Shown in pieces: positions 30,042-42,140 of a stretch of 64,000 bases of DNA (positions are counted from its first letter, which is position 1; each line of letters begins with the position of its first letter). Source of the DNA: Paracamarosporium sp. OC-R06-R3 (taxonomy: Eukaryota; Ascomycota; Dothideomycetes; Pleosporales; Didymosphaeriaceae); assembly GCA_019828545.1 (NCBI GenBank), contig JACVRA010000202.1:62001-126000 (forward strand), in the 5' to 3' direction. Made by a program: the position numbers and the translations under genes. Below the pieces are notes generated by a model. That model did not search any database. It saw only the letters and a program-made list of their open reading frames with translations, and had not been told where the DNA came from.

Positions 30042-30550
30042 ATGGGTGGTCGAGTAAGTCTATCCTAGAGGCTAGAGATACGCCCGTTACCACTACCACA
30101 ACCACAAGTCGAGTGCCGACATCGAATAGTTCATGTTCTTGTGACCGCGATTTTTTCAGTGCTAACAGCACATAGGCCCGCCAATGCCTTTCCGGCAAAG
30201 GTTTCCGCGGGTCGCGGACTTGGGTATCTCCCGATGCTCAGATAGCAACATCGAAGTTGCAGAAAGACAAGTCGATCCCGCATAGATTTGTGGATTCTGT
30301 GAGTATATGAACATCTTCAGTAGGCCTGTGGAAGCGTTGATCCAGCGATCTAAGATCGAGGCTAACAGACAACAGAAATGTTTCCTGGAAGAGTGCTCGA
30401 TGCACACTAATGCCGCTGAGAGCAAGGAATGTTTCATCTCTGCCACAGGTCGAGACCAAAAGGGTAGGTGGAGGCGACGTTCCTCTCTAAGAACTCCGGC
30501 TAATCCTGAGATTGGATGCAGATGAGTGGCCGGTGAATTGTTTGTGGTAG
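30042..30550 (+). CDS. small four-exon cysteine-containing protein
   Basis: The model joins 30042-30053, 30176-30298, 30376-30463 and 30522-30550 and gives 83 aa. Introns: GTAAGT...GCTAACAGCACATAG, GTGAGT...GGCTAACAGACAACAG and GTAGGT...GGCTAATCCTGAGATTGGATGCAG; all three have good branch points. All phases agree and a TAG closes exon 4. Exon 1 codes only four residues (MGGR). The product is basic at first, then KCFLEEC and SKECF, and ends EWPVNCLW. No signal peptide; no family recognised. It is one of the better supported small models because three independent introns have canonical parts. Confidence 0.45.
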
Positions 30551-30693
30551 ACCTACCTGCAGGGATTCGAGGCCTCGTGGGCTCGGCGATGTATTTACGA
30601 AAGATTTGCCCATGAATAACATGGAGTGTATGAAGTTCTGGACGATCGTACACCCAGAAATTGAAATGCCAATTTCCATCCCTGCAGGTAGGT
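30550..30693. repeat. 16-bp inverted repeat 112 bp apart
   Basis: GACCTACCTGCAGGGA at 30550-30565 is complemented by TCCCTGCAGGTAGGTC at 30678-30693. The left copy begins directly at the stop of the preceding gene candidate. The right copy contains a CAG|GTAGGT donor-like site. Confidence 0.8.
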
Positions 30694-31149
30694 CGAAATT
30701 GTGTTTCATTGCTACCTCCGCAGTCGTCGATTCCGGATATCAGCTAGGAGGCGAATGTCGTGTTGAGGTAACACGCACTCGTGACATGTAAATGTATGTT
30801 CGTTCCCGCTGTTGTTGGACTCTGCTGACGAAGTTGCAGAATGAAATGAAAAAGTTTAAAATGAGACCTTTCCTCTTTACTGCGATATGTGGTGATAGGT
30901 TGCTGGTCGGCAAATTGACAAGGATAGCCAGAGCGAATGCAGCGGGCTTGTGCTGATTGTAAGTAGCCCAAGGCCCTCGCAAGAAGCGCTGCTAACTTTA
31001 AGCACCGCGGTTCGGTGCTAGGCACATTTGATCATCCCAATGACCTTGCTTTCTTGAGAATACCTGCTGGTGATGACCACGCTGCGCGACGCATGGTACA
31101 CCAACTTCCTCCAAATTCCCCCCCTTCTCTTCTTGAGGACTGCCGGGCC

Positions 31150-31385
31150 TCTGGTCTTCTAATTCCTCAGGATATACGATCCTGGCCTTCTGGGTCTTCT
31201 GGTCTCCTGGTCGCTCGATCTTCTTGTCTTCTTGTCGTCTGGTATCCTAGTTTCCTGGCCTCCTAGTCTCCTGAACTCATAATTTCCTGGCCTCCTGGTT
31301 TCCTGGCCTCTGGATTCCTGAGATATGGCCTCCTGGGGTCCTGAATTTTGGTCTTCCGGTCTTTGAATCTTCTGCTTGGATGGCC
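31150..31385. repeat. degenerate TC/TG tandem repeat (CTTCTGGTCTCCTGGTC-like)
   Basis: About 230 bp of strand-asymmetric sequence made of variants of TCTTCTGG, TCTCCTGG, TTTCCTGG and CCTCCTGG, with almost no A. It is an old, diverged microsatellite or minisatellite. It keeps all plus-strand frames leucine/serine-rich but codes nothing I recognise. Confidence 0.85.
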
Positions 31386-32934
31386 GGCCATTATTCGCAA
31401 CGCATCTCGACCGGCGTCGCCAAACGTGCTCAATGTTCGGCTACTTCGCTGCTCGTTTAAGGGATCGACATATAGTGATGGAATCGCGTATGTCTCAACA
31501 CCTATCCAAAGTGAAGCATCTCTAAGTTGTATCAGCAGATGTTAAGAAAGAGTGTTTTGCGCTTACCTGTCCTCTGGCATGCTGCCTACCGAACTCTGGA
31601 TCCCTGGTCTTAGAACCATGGTAGCGACTGCCGACATGGGCTCGCCGCCCCTGGTGGTAAGTTCATCACGGCCATTGCATGCAACACTGGATCCTGGGAA
31701 GATCCAAGTGCCTCAAGGGATATGTATCGCGGCGCCGAAGCGGTACGAAGGGACAATGATCTGTCTTACCTCACACATGGTGCAATCGGCAGATACAACG
31801 CAGGGTCCTTCTCCTGCTGCCAAAGTTGGCTGAAAGATGCTAGAAGTAGCCAAGCCGGTGCGAAAACTCGCCAATATCGAGAATCACCGCTGCCTCTGGC
31901 TGGCTATGGGCGCTCTGCTGCCGCCGCCGTTTGCCACGACAGCATGTATAGTTGTTGTGCATGTCCGTATACTATATGGTTAGGCTGCAGCACGCAGGCA
32001 CTGGGAATGCCTTGCGTGGTAGCAGGGAGGGAGGAAAGGGATGCAGGGAGGGCGTCTATCGTCCGCCGCTTACCTTTGTTGTCGACGATCGAGAAGGTCG
32101 CCAGTCCGCCATCCCGCCAGCCAACGACCCTAGGGGCAAGCTAGTTACGAGCAAGAAGAAGCTCGTGGATTTAAAGCAAGCCCTAGCAAAGCGCGATTTT
32201 GTTAGAAAGCCTTACAGATAAGCTTGCGACTCTGAAGATCCTGTCGCAATGGTGAAAGGCCAGCAGCCCTGGTGTAGCGACGCTCCGGCCGTGCCATATC
32301 GTGACAACAGCAAGGCCAATACAACCCTGTACGGGTTGAGAAAGACTTACAAGGTATCAGGACGGTGCGCTGTCTCTTTCTGTCGAGCTCGTGGCCGTGT
32401 TGGGGTTGTGGTTGGGGTCGGAGGAGCGGGGGAGGAGCGGAAGTCGATGCTCAGGATGCCGCTACGCCCCCACCACAAGTGCGCAGGGTCCAGCAAGTAG
32501 GGCAAATCGTACCTGAGGCTATCAGCATCGATAGCGACGTCGCCTTACCATGGTGAGGGTTTGCAGCGAGCCCAACAGGCCCTGTGAGGGCCGCGAGGAA
32601 ATTCGAGTACAGGATATCCCTCGAGACACTTACTTTTCGGACGATCGGGACTCGAGAAACTGTATGATAGCATCAAGAACATGCAGCTCGCAAGGTTTTC
32701 AGACTCTCCGAGAAGATGTTGTTGATACAATAGGTTGATTGAACGAATAAGAGTCCCCCAACAAAGCCCCAAGTCCTGAACCCTCGGTGATGGTCCGTGC
32801 CTCTACCTACTCGAGGCTACAGATCCACCCTACCCCACGGATTCCCGTTGCTCTGCATAGCGAGGTCAACCACGAAGACGTATCCTACTCGCGCTGCCCC
32901 TTGTTGTCTCCCCATTGTCCTGGAGACATGTAGA
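31386..32934. other. upstream region of SLX4, no confident gene
   Basis: Frames of 62-140 codons overlap on the plus strand (31722-32144; 31952-32221, the latter ending in a basic SKKKLVDLKQALAKR tail). The first about 130 bp before the SLX4 ATG keep the same frame open from 32797, but without an ATG. Confidence 0.4.
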
Positions 32935-35876
32935 ATGGCAGGTGCGACATACGATATTGTCGTCTTGTCCTCCTCTCCTCCCGACAATCGCGATGTTGCC
33001 CCACGTGAACTTAGCCCTGCACCACCCGTCAAACATCGCGTCGCCATGCCCTCAAGCCCTCTCCGATCGCTCTCTCCGCTGCCCAGCCCTAAGAGGACAT
33101 CGATTGGCGCGTTACAAACGGGCTCACGAGCAGCACCGGTGCCCGAGGGGTTAGGAAAGGGTTTCGCCACCGCGCGGAGCCTGCTGGCCGACATCAACAT
33201 CAACGACAGAGGCCTGAGCGCCATTGAGGAAGCTCTCGAGAGCACACGGGTGCCCACGGGGGTAGAAAACACCATAAAAGTTACTAAGAAGCCTAGGAAG
33301 AGAGCCACCAAGGCTACGGGCGCCGGCGAAGAGGCGGAGAAGCCAAAACCGAAACCGCGCGGACGGAAACCCAAAAGCGCAGGCGTTGAGCAATCAGCTG
33401 ACAATGGGATCAATACCAATACCGTTACGACTACGTCTTGTCATTTCGCGAAACCGCCAACGGCCGATGCCACTGCATCTACCCGCGAGCCCGCTGCACC
33501 TCCGCCCGAGATCAAGACAACAAAGCCCCGGAAACCGCGTGCGAAGAAAGCTACGACCGATGATACCGGGGTGCAAACTACAATCAAGAGAACGAGAGTC
33601 ACGAAACCGAGAGCATCGACTAAGGGGAGCAAGAAAGCGCAGGGCAAGGCAGCGGAGGTCGTATCTGCTCATTTCCGCTCTCATGGGGCAGGAGACGATG
33701 CGTCGGGACCAGATAAGGGAGATGTCACAATCGCTGAGGGCCACCCGTCCCGCATTGACGAGACTTCATTATGGGATGTGCCATTGAGCCCTTCTGGACG
33801 GAGTAATGGGCCGCCTAAACAACGACCACCCGACCTCGACTGCCCGCTAGACTTGGACGAGGCTGTGAGTAGGAGGCGAGACTGGACACCTCCTCCTCCT
33901 GATACTGAACGCCAAGAGGTACTTAGCAGCTCAACCGGGAAGGAGAATAACCCGGACAGATCTGCGACGGAGAGGGAGAGTTTCACCAGCCTGCTGTCAG
34001 GTTATTCATATTCGCACTTGGGCGCTCAACCCGAGCCGCCGATGTGCGGCTCAGCCTCGACTGAGGCGGCTGGTGTGACGAAAAGGCGAAGAGTGGAGGT
34101 AAGTTAGATGCATCTCTCTTCAACCGTTAGAGGTGCTAATGGTTGGAACAGCTAGTAGATATGCCTGGTAATCAGAGTGCATCACGTCAAACATCCCCAG
34201 AAAAGGGAAAAGCACCTAAGAAGAAGGCCCGGACGATCACCGACCTGGTCACGGGCCAGTATGCACCTCAGAATCTTGTACCAGACTCCCCAGATGTCAC
34301 TAGCGACTTCTTCGCACGCCGGAGTACCACTGTGACCAAAACAACCACAGTGCCATTGAATGACACTGCTGCAGCAGAAGAGTCTAGGACTTTGAAGAAG
34401 CCTGTGCGCAAAGGCTCAACGTCCAAAACTGCGCCGGAGAAGAGTGACTCCCAGGCGAAATCAAAGAAAGCCTCCGCCAAGGCCGCCAAACCTAAGTCAG
34501 TCGCAGAAAAATTGCTCAGCCCAACCTCGGCGGTGCTCAGAATGAACCGGCAGGATATCCTTTTCGGGACTTCCAGTCAACTAGCACGCGAAGAGTCCCC
34601 TACTATGGTTCGAGAGATACAGAAAGCCATCCGCGAATCGGAGCAAGACGCAAATCTTCGCGACTGTCTAGCATCAGATGATATTCCAAGTATTGCGCCA
34701 TGGCCCCGCCTGCAGCGGATAGAGGGCAGGCGTGCACTTTGGAAAGCAAGTTCGAGAGATGATGACGGGCAGACGTTGGAGAGGCAACATGTCTACATAC
34801 CTGAACCGGATAGGACACATGATTTTCCGCTTCTCATGCCCGGAGGACATGATGAGTCGGACGATTCATTCTGTAACATCAATGATTTCGCACCGGCGCC
34901 TCAAGTACCGATTCCGATATCCTCGGATATACCGACTCCACCATCTACTATCGTGGACGACAATGGTGTTGGCACTGAAGACAGTGCTGCAAAGAACTCT
35001 TCATTCCTAGACATTGACGATTTCCTGCAAGACCCACCACCTTCAAATCAAAAGGCCGGCTCCAGCTTTCTCGACATCGACGACTTTGCCCCTTCTGCAC
35101 AAGCTTCTACAGATCCTCCACCTGATCTGACATCCATGGGCTCTCCAAAGAAACGCAGAGGTCGACCTCCAAAATCTCAATCTGCGATTTCGCCGCGAAT
35201 CACAGCATCTGCACCCACTTTCCCCACAGAGAAACCACCCTCACAGGCACAGCCCTTAGCGGCCGCCACATCACCAAGCACACCGCGCAAGAGCAGAACG
35301 CGCTTCCACAGCATCGACACCATCCTCGACTCAGAAGACGACGAAGCCCTCTCGCCCACGCCACCCCGCACACGGCGACTCGAAGCCTCCCCACCTCTAC
35401 CCCTCACCACCGACCCTGCCCCCGCTGCTACAAAAGACGACGCAACCGAGCTCATACCCATCTACCTCATCCCCTCAGAAAAACTGACCTTCGACGGCAT
35501 CCGTCCAACCCTCTTCCCCCTCATAACATCCCTCATCCGCTCCCTTCCCCCAACAACCAACCCGTCCGCACCCTCCTGGCACGAAAAAATCCTCATGTAC
35601 GACACCATTGTCGCCGAAGACTTTACCGCCTTCTTGAACACGCATAGCGAGATCAGGACATATAGACGCGCAACTCAGAAGCAGATCAAGGCTTGGAACA
35701 AAGAGGTGAAAGGCAAGGGTGGGGATGAAGTAAGGGTTGAAGAGGGGGATGAATACGTTTTGGCAGTGCGGAAGGACGTTGAGGCGTGGATGGTGCAGAG
35801 TTGGTGTGAGGAGATGAGTGTTTGTTGTGTGGCTAGGGAGAAGAAGGGGGGTGGGGCTAGGAAGGGGTTGTATTGA
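32935..35876 (+). CDS. SLX4: structure-specific endonuclease subunit SLX4
   Basis: Two exons, 32935-34098 and 34152-35876, with a 53-bp phase-0 intron (GTAAGT, GTGCTAATG branch, GAACAG), giving 962 aa. The start is the first ATG of the frame, in MAGATYDIVVLSSSPP. SLX4 is the scaffold that activates the SLX1 nuclease on branched DNA in the nucleus. Evidence: the N-terminal VVLSSSPP start usual in filamentous-fungal SLX4; basic, AT-hook-like PRGRKPK (about residue 142) and KRRGRPPK (about 725); three short acidic repeats of FxxIxDF type (FCNINDF, FLDIDDF twice); and the C-terminal conserved domain from about residue 819 (LIPIYLIPSEKLTFDGIRP ... WHEKILMYDTIVAEDF ... VEAWMVQSWCEEM), which binds SLX1. 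Long Ser/Pro/Lys-rich linkers are typical of the family. Confidence 0.9.
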
Positions 35877-37134
35877 TGTGGGGAGGATGATATCCTGGCG
35901 TTTTGGAAGGTGGTTTTGGGAATAGGAGGTTTCATAGCGTTAGCATTGGACGGGGCATGGAATGGCGTTTTGATAGCTGTATACCACTGTGCGAAATTTG
36001 TATCATGCAGCACTGAGATTTCGGGTTCAGTGTGTGAGTGAGGATGAACATTGAGTCTGGGCCTGGCTTGGCTGCCTGCTTGCTAGGAGGTGAGTGTAAA
36101 CATCACTCGACTTTCAACCCGACAATCCAACACTGACCTTTCGGGAAGGTGCGGGGTCGGAGGTTTTGTCATCGCGAGCCCAACGCGTGCGCACGTGCGC
36201 CGTCTTGGCATCGTCATTCACGTCGTGGACAGCAGCGGCGGCAGTTTGTATGCACATGGTAGGTTTATTGTGGTACAAGTCAACTTCACACGGTCAGTTT
36301 GAAGCTTCATAGCTATCATTGCTTTCAACGTGCTCCGATGCGATCCCTACACCAAGGCTTCCTGTCGCAAAGTCCTCCATCTCAACAACTGGTCTGTCTC
36401 AGACGAAGCCATCCGCATCTTCAAGCATGTCGTTACTCATTTTCAAATATACTTGGATATACCAGAAAGTAGAACCTATGTGATGAATGTTTAAATGGAT
36501 TCCTTGACGGCGTGCAGGCTGGCTTACAGTGTCGCTTACCAATATCTCGTGACTACCCTCTTCGACACCCATCTCTGCGATTTGTTTCTGCCATATGAGT
36601 TTTTTTCTCATTGTACCCACTCACCATGCTAGTTTTCTCCTTACGTTGGTGATGCTTGCCTATTGACATTTCCTTTGGCTCTGATTTATCATTTAGACCG
36701 GACGACGCTTTGGAAGTGGACAACAGGATGAATCCCTTGATAGATATCGAGCAGAGAACATGCAGTATTTGAGATTATTTGCAGCGAGGGCGCAATGCTG
36801 GATTGCATGTTCTTGTTAAGCTGAGGGCCGTAAAGTACAATGTCGCAATACTAACTAAGGTTTAAGTAGTATGTTTTTGAAGTAGGAGATATGTTTTGAA
36901 ATCAATGTTTGAAGTTTTGTTGTATCTCTTGATCGTGCAGGTACAATTCGTATTATTTGCTTCACTTAATTTTAAGACAGCGATACAAAAACGCCGAGGG
37001 GCAAATTCTTGGATTCGTTATAACAAATGTATACGAAATCAAGTGGTGTAGAGATTGTCCCCTGTCGCCCCTGTCTACAATCTAAATGCGCCTCTATGAT
37101 ATTGCAGTACTTACCCAGTCTTCTTTTCGTAAGA
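35877..37134. other. intergenic region between convergent SLX4 and the Zn2Cys6 gene
   Basis: The 1.26-kb gap between the two stop codons contains only short frames. An AT-rich block (about 36640-37030) probably includes 3' ends. A GTGCGCACGTGCGCC palindromic stretch lies near 36190. Confidence 0.6.
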
Positions 37135-39494
37135 CTATATGTCATCGTCATCGCTCTCTACTTGCTTGTGCTGAATGACTCGCGGGACCTTACCGAGAGG
37201 TCTATTAAGTATTTCAGCGTGCATCTTCTCCCTCCCACCAGCATAGCCCCAATATTTCGCGGGTCCCGATCCAAATCTATCGAACAAGTAATTCGGCAAC
37301 TTTCCCGTTCCCCTAGACAGTCAATATGCATCTGCAAAAGAGAATGGTCGACACTTACCCGTTTGGAAAACCCTTCCTAGGCACCCAGTCATTTGTTTCA
37401 GGGTGAAATGGGGACATTGTCTTTGTCTTCCGCACCCAGCTTTTTTCAGTGTTGTCTGACCCCATGAGCTCTTCGTACATGGGTCCTCCAACATCATATT
37501 CCATCTTCATGACCATGGCGCCATCTTCGCTCTCGAATTTGATGCGTATCGGCATCCAATCGGGTATCGGACCACCTTCCATGTCGATGGTGGCTGCCCG
37601 TAAGAAACGCTTGTTCACGCGCGGAACTTTCCATATTTCGTGGACATCGTTGGATTCATCCGATACAAATTGCTCCATTCTTTTGGCGCGGGATAGCTGT
37701 TCGTCGATATGGGCAGTAACTGATGGGTCGGCGTCGGGAGGTAGGGCGCGGCTGCTAGCAGTGAGACGACGAATTATGCGGTACCAGGTGCCAATAGAGA
37801 TCTGGAAAACTGTGTAAATGCGCAGGGGAACGATAGGAATAGTAGGACAGATAGTAAGTGCATAACGGATGCATCGCGCCAGCTCCAGCGCGGCATCGAC
37901 ATCGATCTGCTGGATTATAGGTAAAGGAGGGAGAAGAGAGCTGGCGCATTCGGTGGGATAATCCTGGTATAAAGTCTGTATGATGCCGCTGAGGTTGATT
38001 TGGAGCTTCCAGAAGCGACTGATGAGCGTGCTATTTTCTACGGAGTCGAAGTGATAAGACTGAGGGACTATATCGGCGATTTCAAGTGACGGTGGGGCGT
38101 CGACGATGGTGACAGAAGTTTGAATGACTTCTTGAAATATATCGTGGGGGACCAGTGACCACAAGGATTCAGCTAAAGCTACCGCTGCAGCAAGCGTAAG
38201 AGAGTCTTCAGGATAATTGGATGCATGTCGAACAAGGCAGATGAGCCGAGGCACTTGAATGTACACATGCATCATTGCGACAGACGCGCGGAAGGTTGCT
38301 GGTGCATCCTCGGGTATGGCTGAGGGACTTGTCATGTCAAGGTAAACTTTATGATCATAGACTGAGGTGCGACTGGCAACCATCGCTTCTGTGACCTACA
38401 GTTGCACATGTCAACGCGATTTATGACCGGATAACGGATCCACTCACATCATCGAAGTATGCATTGTCAAGGAAGCTCCAGTAGTGGTCGTCGTCAGAGT
38501 CAGTCACGGGTCCAGCTTGTAAAATGTCTGACAGTCCCGCAGCGTGGACGGCATGATATAGATGCTTGATCCCCATGAAGATCTATGAAACGTGAGTCTC
38601 ATGCCTGATCAACATATATCAGGGAAAGGACGGCCATACTTCTGCCATAAAATGTATTTTCGTGGCGATCGCAGTATCGTAAGACCTTCGAGTCTTCTCA
38701 TCTGCGACAGCGGATTGCAGCTTTTTGAGCGCTCTTGCCTTGGTAGCCATCGCTGTGTGCTGACTTGAGAAACTAGGCCTTGAGTACACTTCGAAGCTGT
38801 CTATGAGATATTCGACAGCTAGATCCACAGCCGGACTATTCCCGATCCGCGAAGGTATCGATTCAACCCAGGAGCCTAGTATCATGAACGGCTGCTCTTC
38901 CGTAGGTCGCGAGCCTAACATATTCAGGTAGCGGGCGGCTAGTGCGCTTTGTGATGACACAAGCTGACGAGGTACGACCAACGCAGACGCATTTCGTAGC
39001 TGGTCCAAATGTAATTGCAATCTTTTTCTCTGCTGTGTCGTGGTCTTCTTCTGGATCTTAGATTTATCGCGGGAAGGGACCGAAAGAGTCATGAATACGC
39101 CTTGACCACGATCGGCATTTCTACCAGCGGTCTGGCGAAGAGCTAGTGTTGAGGAGGACGAATCTGGTAATGGACCGGTAACGGTAGCAGACGAGATACT
39201 CGATTCGTTGCTAGCTCCGAAAGGGTATACAACGGGAGCAACCATCGACTTGCCGTGTTTTGAGAGCTGTGTAGGGTCTTCAAGCACGAACGCGGATGCC
39301 TTTCCGAAAGAATAAGTGCAGTCCCGATCACGTTTGCGACACGAGCTACACTTAGGTCTCTGCTCGTCGCACTGCGTCATGTCAGTATTACAATGCACAT
39401 GTGAAACTAAAAAGCTGGTGCATGCGCGAAGGAATGAGCAACAGACCTTGACCTTCCGTGCCCTGCACATGTCGCATTTTCCCGTCTGCGTCAT
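37135..39494 (-). CDS. Zn2Cys6 binuclear-cluster transcription factor
   Basis: Five exons (minus): 39494-39447, 39371-38640, 38582-38448, 38395-37359 and 37312-37135, giving 709 aa. Introns are 75, 57, 52 and 46 bp, all GT-AG and in phase. The first intron splits the zinc cluster after KVK; spliced, it reads CDMCRARKVKCDEQRPKC then CxxCx6C, the exact CX2CX6CX6CX2CX6C spacing of Gal4-type DNA-binding domains (residues 7-34). The rest is the usual long helical regulatory region with a Ser-rich linker. The last exon was found by reading past an apparent TAA: the intron at 37313-37358 restores a conserved-looking tail (FDRFGSGPAKYWGYAGG) ending in acidic DDDDI. It acts in the nucleus; target genes are unknown. 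Neighbouring permease 1 is a possible but unproven target. Confidence 0.85.
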
Positions 39495-40547
39495 GTTGAA
39501 TTTCCAGCGTGAATAGATGAATCTTGCCTCGTGTTGATCATCCTCCAATGGCGCGGAGTAGCCAATGAGACACGAACGTCAAGAGAGCCACGTCAACCTC
39601 CACACTTCGCAATGATGGATAGATAGGATCGTATCGTTTAATGTGCCGGAATGTTTTACAGATTGTGACGTAGAATGCGACTTGGAACAAGATTTGAATG
39701 TGGGTTCTTGATGGAATGGTGGTTGCCTTACACTTGGCTTGGCCCCAGGAATCATTGCCCTAAGCCCGCGCTAACTGCAATCAGTATCAGCACGTGATGT
39801 TCACACACGCCTTATGCGCTTCTGGTTGGCAATTAGAATTACGAAGTTGGGATGAGTACCCTTGCGAATACGATCAAGAATAGCCCAAAATCCTATCCTA
39901 AGACATGATTGGAATTCTTATGGATAGGTCTGATAGTGAGTTCAATCTGTTACGCAAGTTGCACGAAAAGCTTTGACAGTTGTTTTGATTCAGTATCCGG
40001 AAAGATTGAACATCAGAAGTTATGAATGAGTTCTCTCTGGTAAGTATAGACACGTAGTGCATGATTGGTACTAACGCCGATCATATAGTCCTTGGAAGCG
40101 ATACATAACAATCTTAATCATCCTGCCCTCCATACCCCTAGTATCAACGAACGTATTGAAAGAATACTGTACGTCCCCATAATCAATTGGCTTCACATCG
40201 GAATTCAACTCGTATTATGTCTTAGGTTATGGGAGGTACGCAACTCGGTCACCCTTGGCTCCTTTTCTCACGGGGCGCCGTGAGCGTACACTCATAGGCG
40301 TCCTGGACGCCAAGTCGCTCCGGTATAGTCAATCGACATGTCAGGTGAACACGATAGCTGATTAATTGCTAGGTTGTGTTTTCTCTGGCAAGGGCGACAC
40401 ATCCGTCGACTAGGGTTGGATTTTTTCATGATGCACCTCAATGTATGATTAATCCATTCAGCCAATATCGATTGCTCCGTTCTGACATTCAATCTCACAG
40501 TCTGCAGAACTGCAATCTCTTCTGTACACAGTATATTTGAGATATAC
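39495..40547. other. upstream region of the Zn2Cys6 gene
   Basis: No gene supported. A CACGTGATGTTCAC stretch near 39791 and short AT-rich segments may be regulatory. Confidence 0.5.
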
Positions 40548-40976
40548 CTACATGTTACACAGGTCAACAGCGTCTGGACATCCTGATCGATCTACGGGCA
40601 TGTAAGTTATGGTGGAGAGAATTCGGATGTGCACTTGAATACGCTTTCGTGAGATATTAGTCATGTATATTGCAGGCGTACAATCAGAAGTATCCCTATT
40701 ACCGTAAATGGGAAGAGTTGGGCCTTGTTGTCCAATGATTCCAGGTCGTGTGCATTGGAGCCGGGTGCCCGTGTCGCTTGCCCCGGCTTTGACCATTCCA
40801 CCCGCATCTTTTGCATATATCGAGTGATATAGATACGACTCCAGCGGCAAATAGGATGCTTGACCTACCACATTCGTTGCGTGATGTCTTGTCGAAAGCT
40901 TGATCCGTGCCGTATAGCCGTAATGCTCGGCAGGCCCACCCTTTGCAGTCTTTATTTTAACCTCATAGTTCCCCAT
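40548..40976 (-). CDS. possible 142-aa ORF, unknown
   Basis: ATG at 40976 opens a 142-codon frame; the frame is open further upstream to 41039. The first half looks ordered (MGNYEVKIKTAKGG, YGYTARIKLSTRHHA). The second half looks less so. No motif and no intron. The length is within chance expectation. The remaining sequence up to permease 1 (40977-42140) holds only short frames and, at about 42072, a CATATAAAG TATA box followed by a CT-rich leader for the permease. Confidence 0.27.
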   Translation of the reverse strand: MGNYEVKIKTAKGGPAEHYGYTARIKLSTRHHATNVVGQASYLPLESYLYHSIYAKDAGGMVKAGASDTGTRLQCTRPGIIGQQGPTLPIYGNRDTSDCTPAIYMTNISRKRIQVHIRILSTITYMPVDRSGCPDAVDLCNM

Positions 40977-42140
40977 TGCCTTGGTGACGCCTCTTGAACT
41001 GAAACCTCCTATGGCTTTTACAACATTCGTTCGCGCCACGACTCGCTGCTTTCTCCTTTTCTTCTTGATATTCCGATAGGTCGCTTGAACGCGCGTGGCC
41101 GTGCGGGAATCGCCACTGTGGCGTCCCTACTGTGTCCCAACCATCGATGCGAATCCACTTTCAGCCACTCCCCACGACGCATACTGCGGACTATCTGAAG
41201 GAGTTTATGTCTATGCAAGCACTCGTTCACCCTTTATTGAGCACTGTTCAACGCATGCTGCCAACCCAGAACCCCGGACTTCGAAACCCCCAACCCCGCT
41301 AACCTGCATAGCGGTCGCTCGCTCCGCAAACCTACCACTTTGGGTGCTAGCTCCGCGGCCTTTATCATCATGCTGATACGGACGATATGAGTGATCATCC
41401 CCCACACGAGGTCGACAGATTCGCGTGGCTTCCGCGCGACAAGCAATTATGCAGCGTAGCCACGAGCAAGTATCCGGGTTTCCGGAACTGGGTGCTGCTG
41501 CATATAAAATCTATATGTGTGTACATGGTCAGGCAGGCGATGAATGGTCTTTTGACAGGTCTAGTTACATAGGCTAATTGCTGATACAGATACCATGCTC
41601 CCACGCTGCTCTCGTGCGACATCTCTGCATAGATTCCATTGGCTACTCAATCCTTCATGCACGGACACACATTACTCGATGCCACCAAACATGCGACGCT
41701 GCTTACGATCCTCCTTTTCGCTACACAATCTCTACCATTCGTGCTCGGCCATGCCGACTCTCCATGCTTTCTGGTTGAGGTTCCGTCACTCCGTATGCGG
41801 CTAGATGGGTGCAGATAACTAGCAGCACTGTTGCGCCGAAGCACTCTAGGCGCGGCTTAGCACCGTACGGCTGCGTACGACCGCATACTTTCGGTTAATA
41901 CGTTCCACCTTCCAGATATCACCGTAATCATATCATGATTGGCGGCTCTAAAGCCAATGGGATGGCTATCGGGTTGCGAGACGGCTGGGTGATAGCAGGG
42001 ATGCAGGTTAGGTTCCCGCGCAGGCCGTGCGCGTGCTGTACCACTGAACCTTACCGGCAGGTGTTCACATCCATATAAAGAGAGATATGCCTCCCTTTTT
42101 CTCAGCCTCTCTTTTGCCAACTTTTTCCTAGGCTGCAACC

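Noticed and set aside
1..32000. Repeat-induced point mutation of transposons
   Set aside because: I see no long TA-rich, stop-riddled blocks and no transposase or reverse-transcriptase remnant; base composition looks close to the rest of the window.
32817..33419. 200-codon minus-strand frame opposite SLX4 exon 1
   Set aside because: Created by biased codon use in the low-complexity Ser/Pro/Lys linker of SLX4.
41018..41230. Minus-strand frame resembling a ribosomal protein (KRPIGISRRK)
   Set aside because: The resemblance covers only a few basic residues and no further family motif follows.
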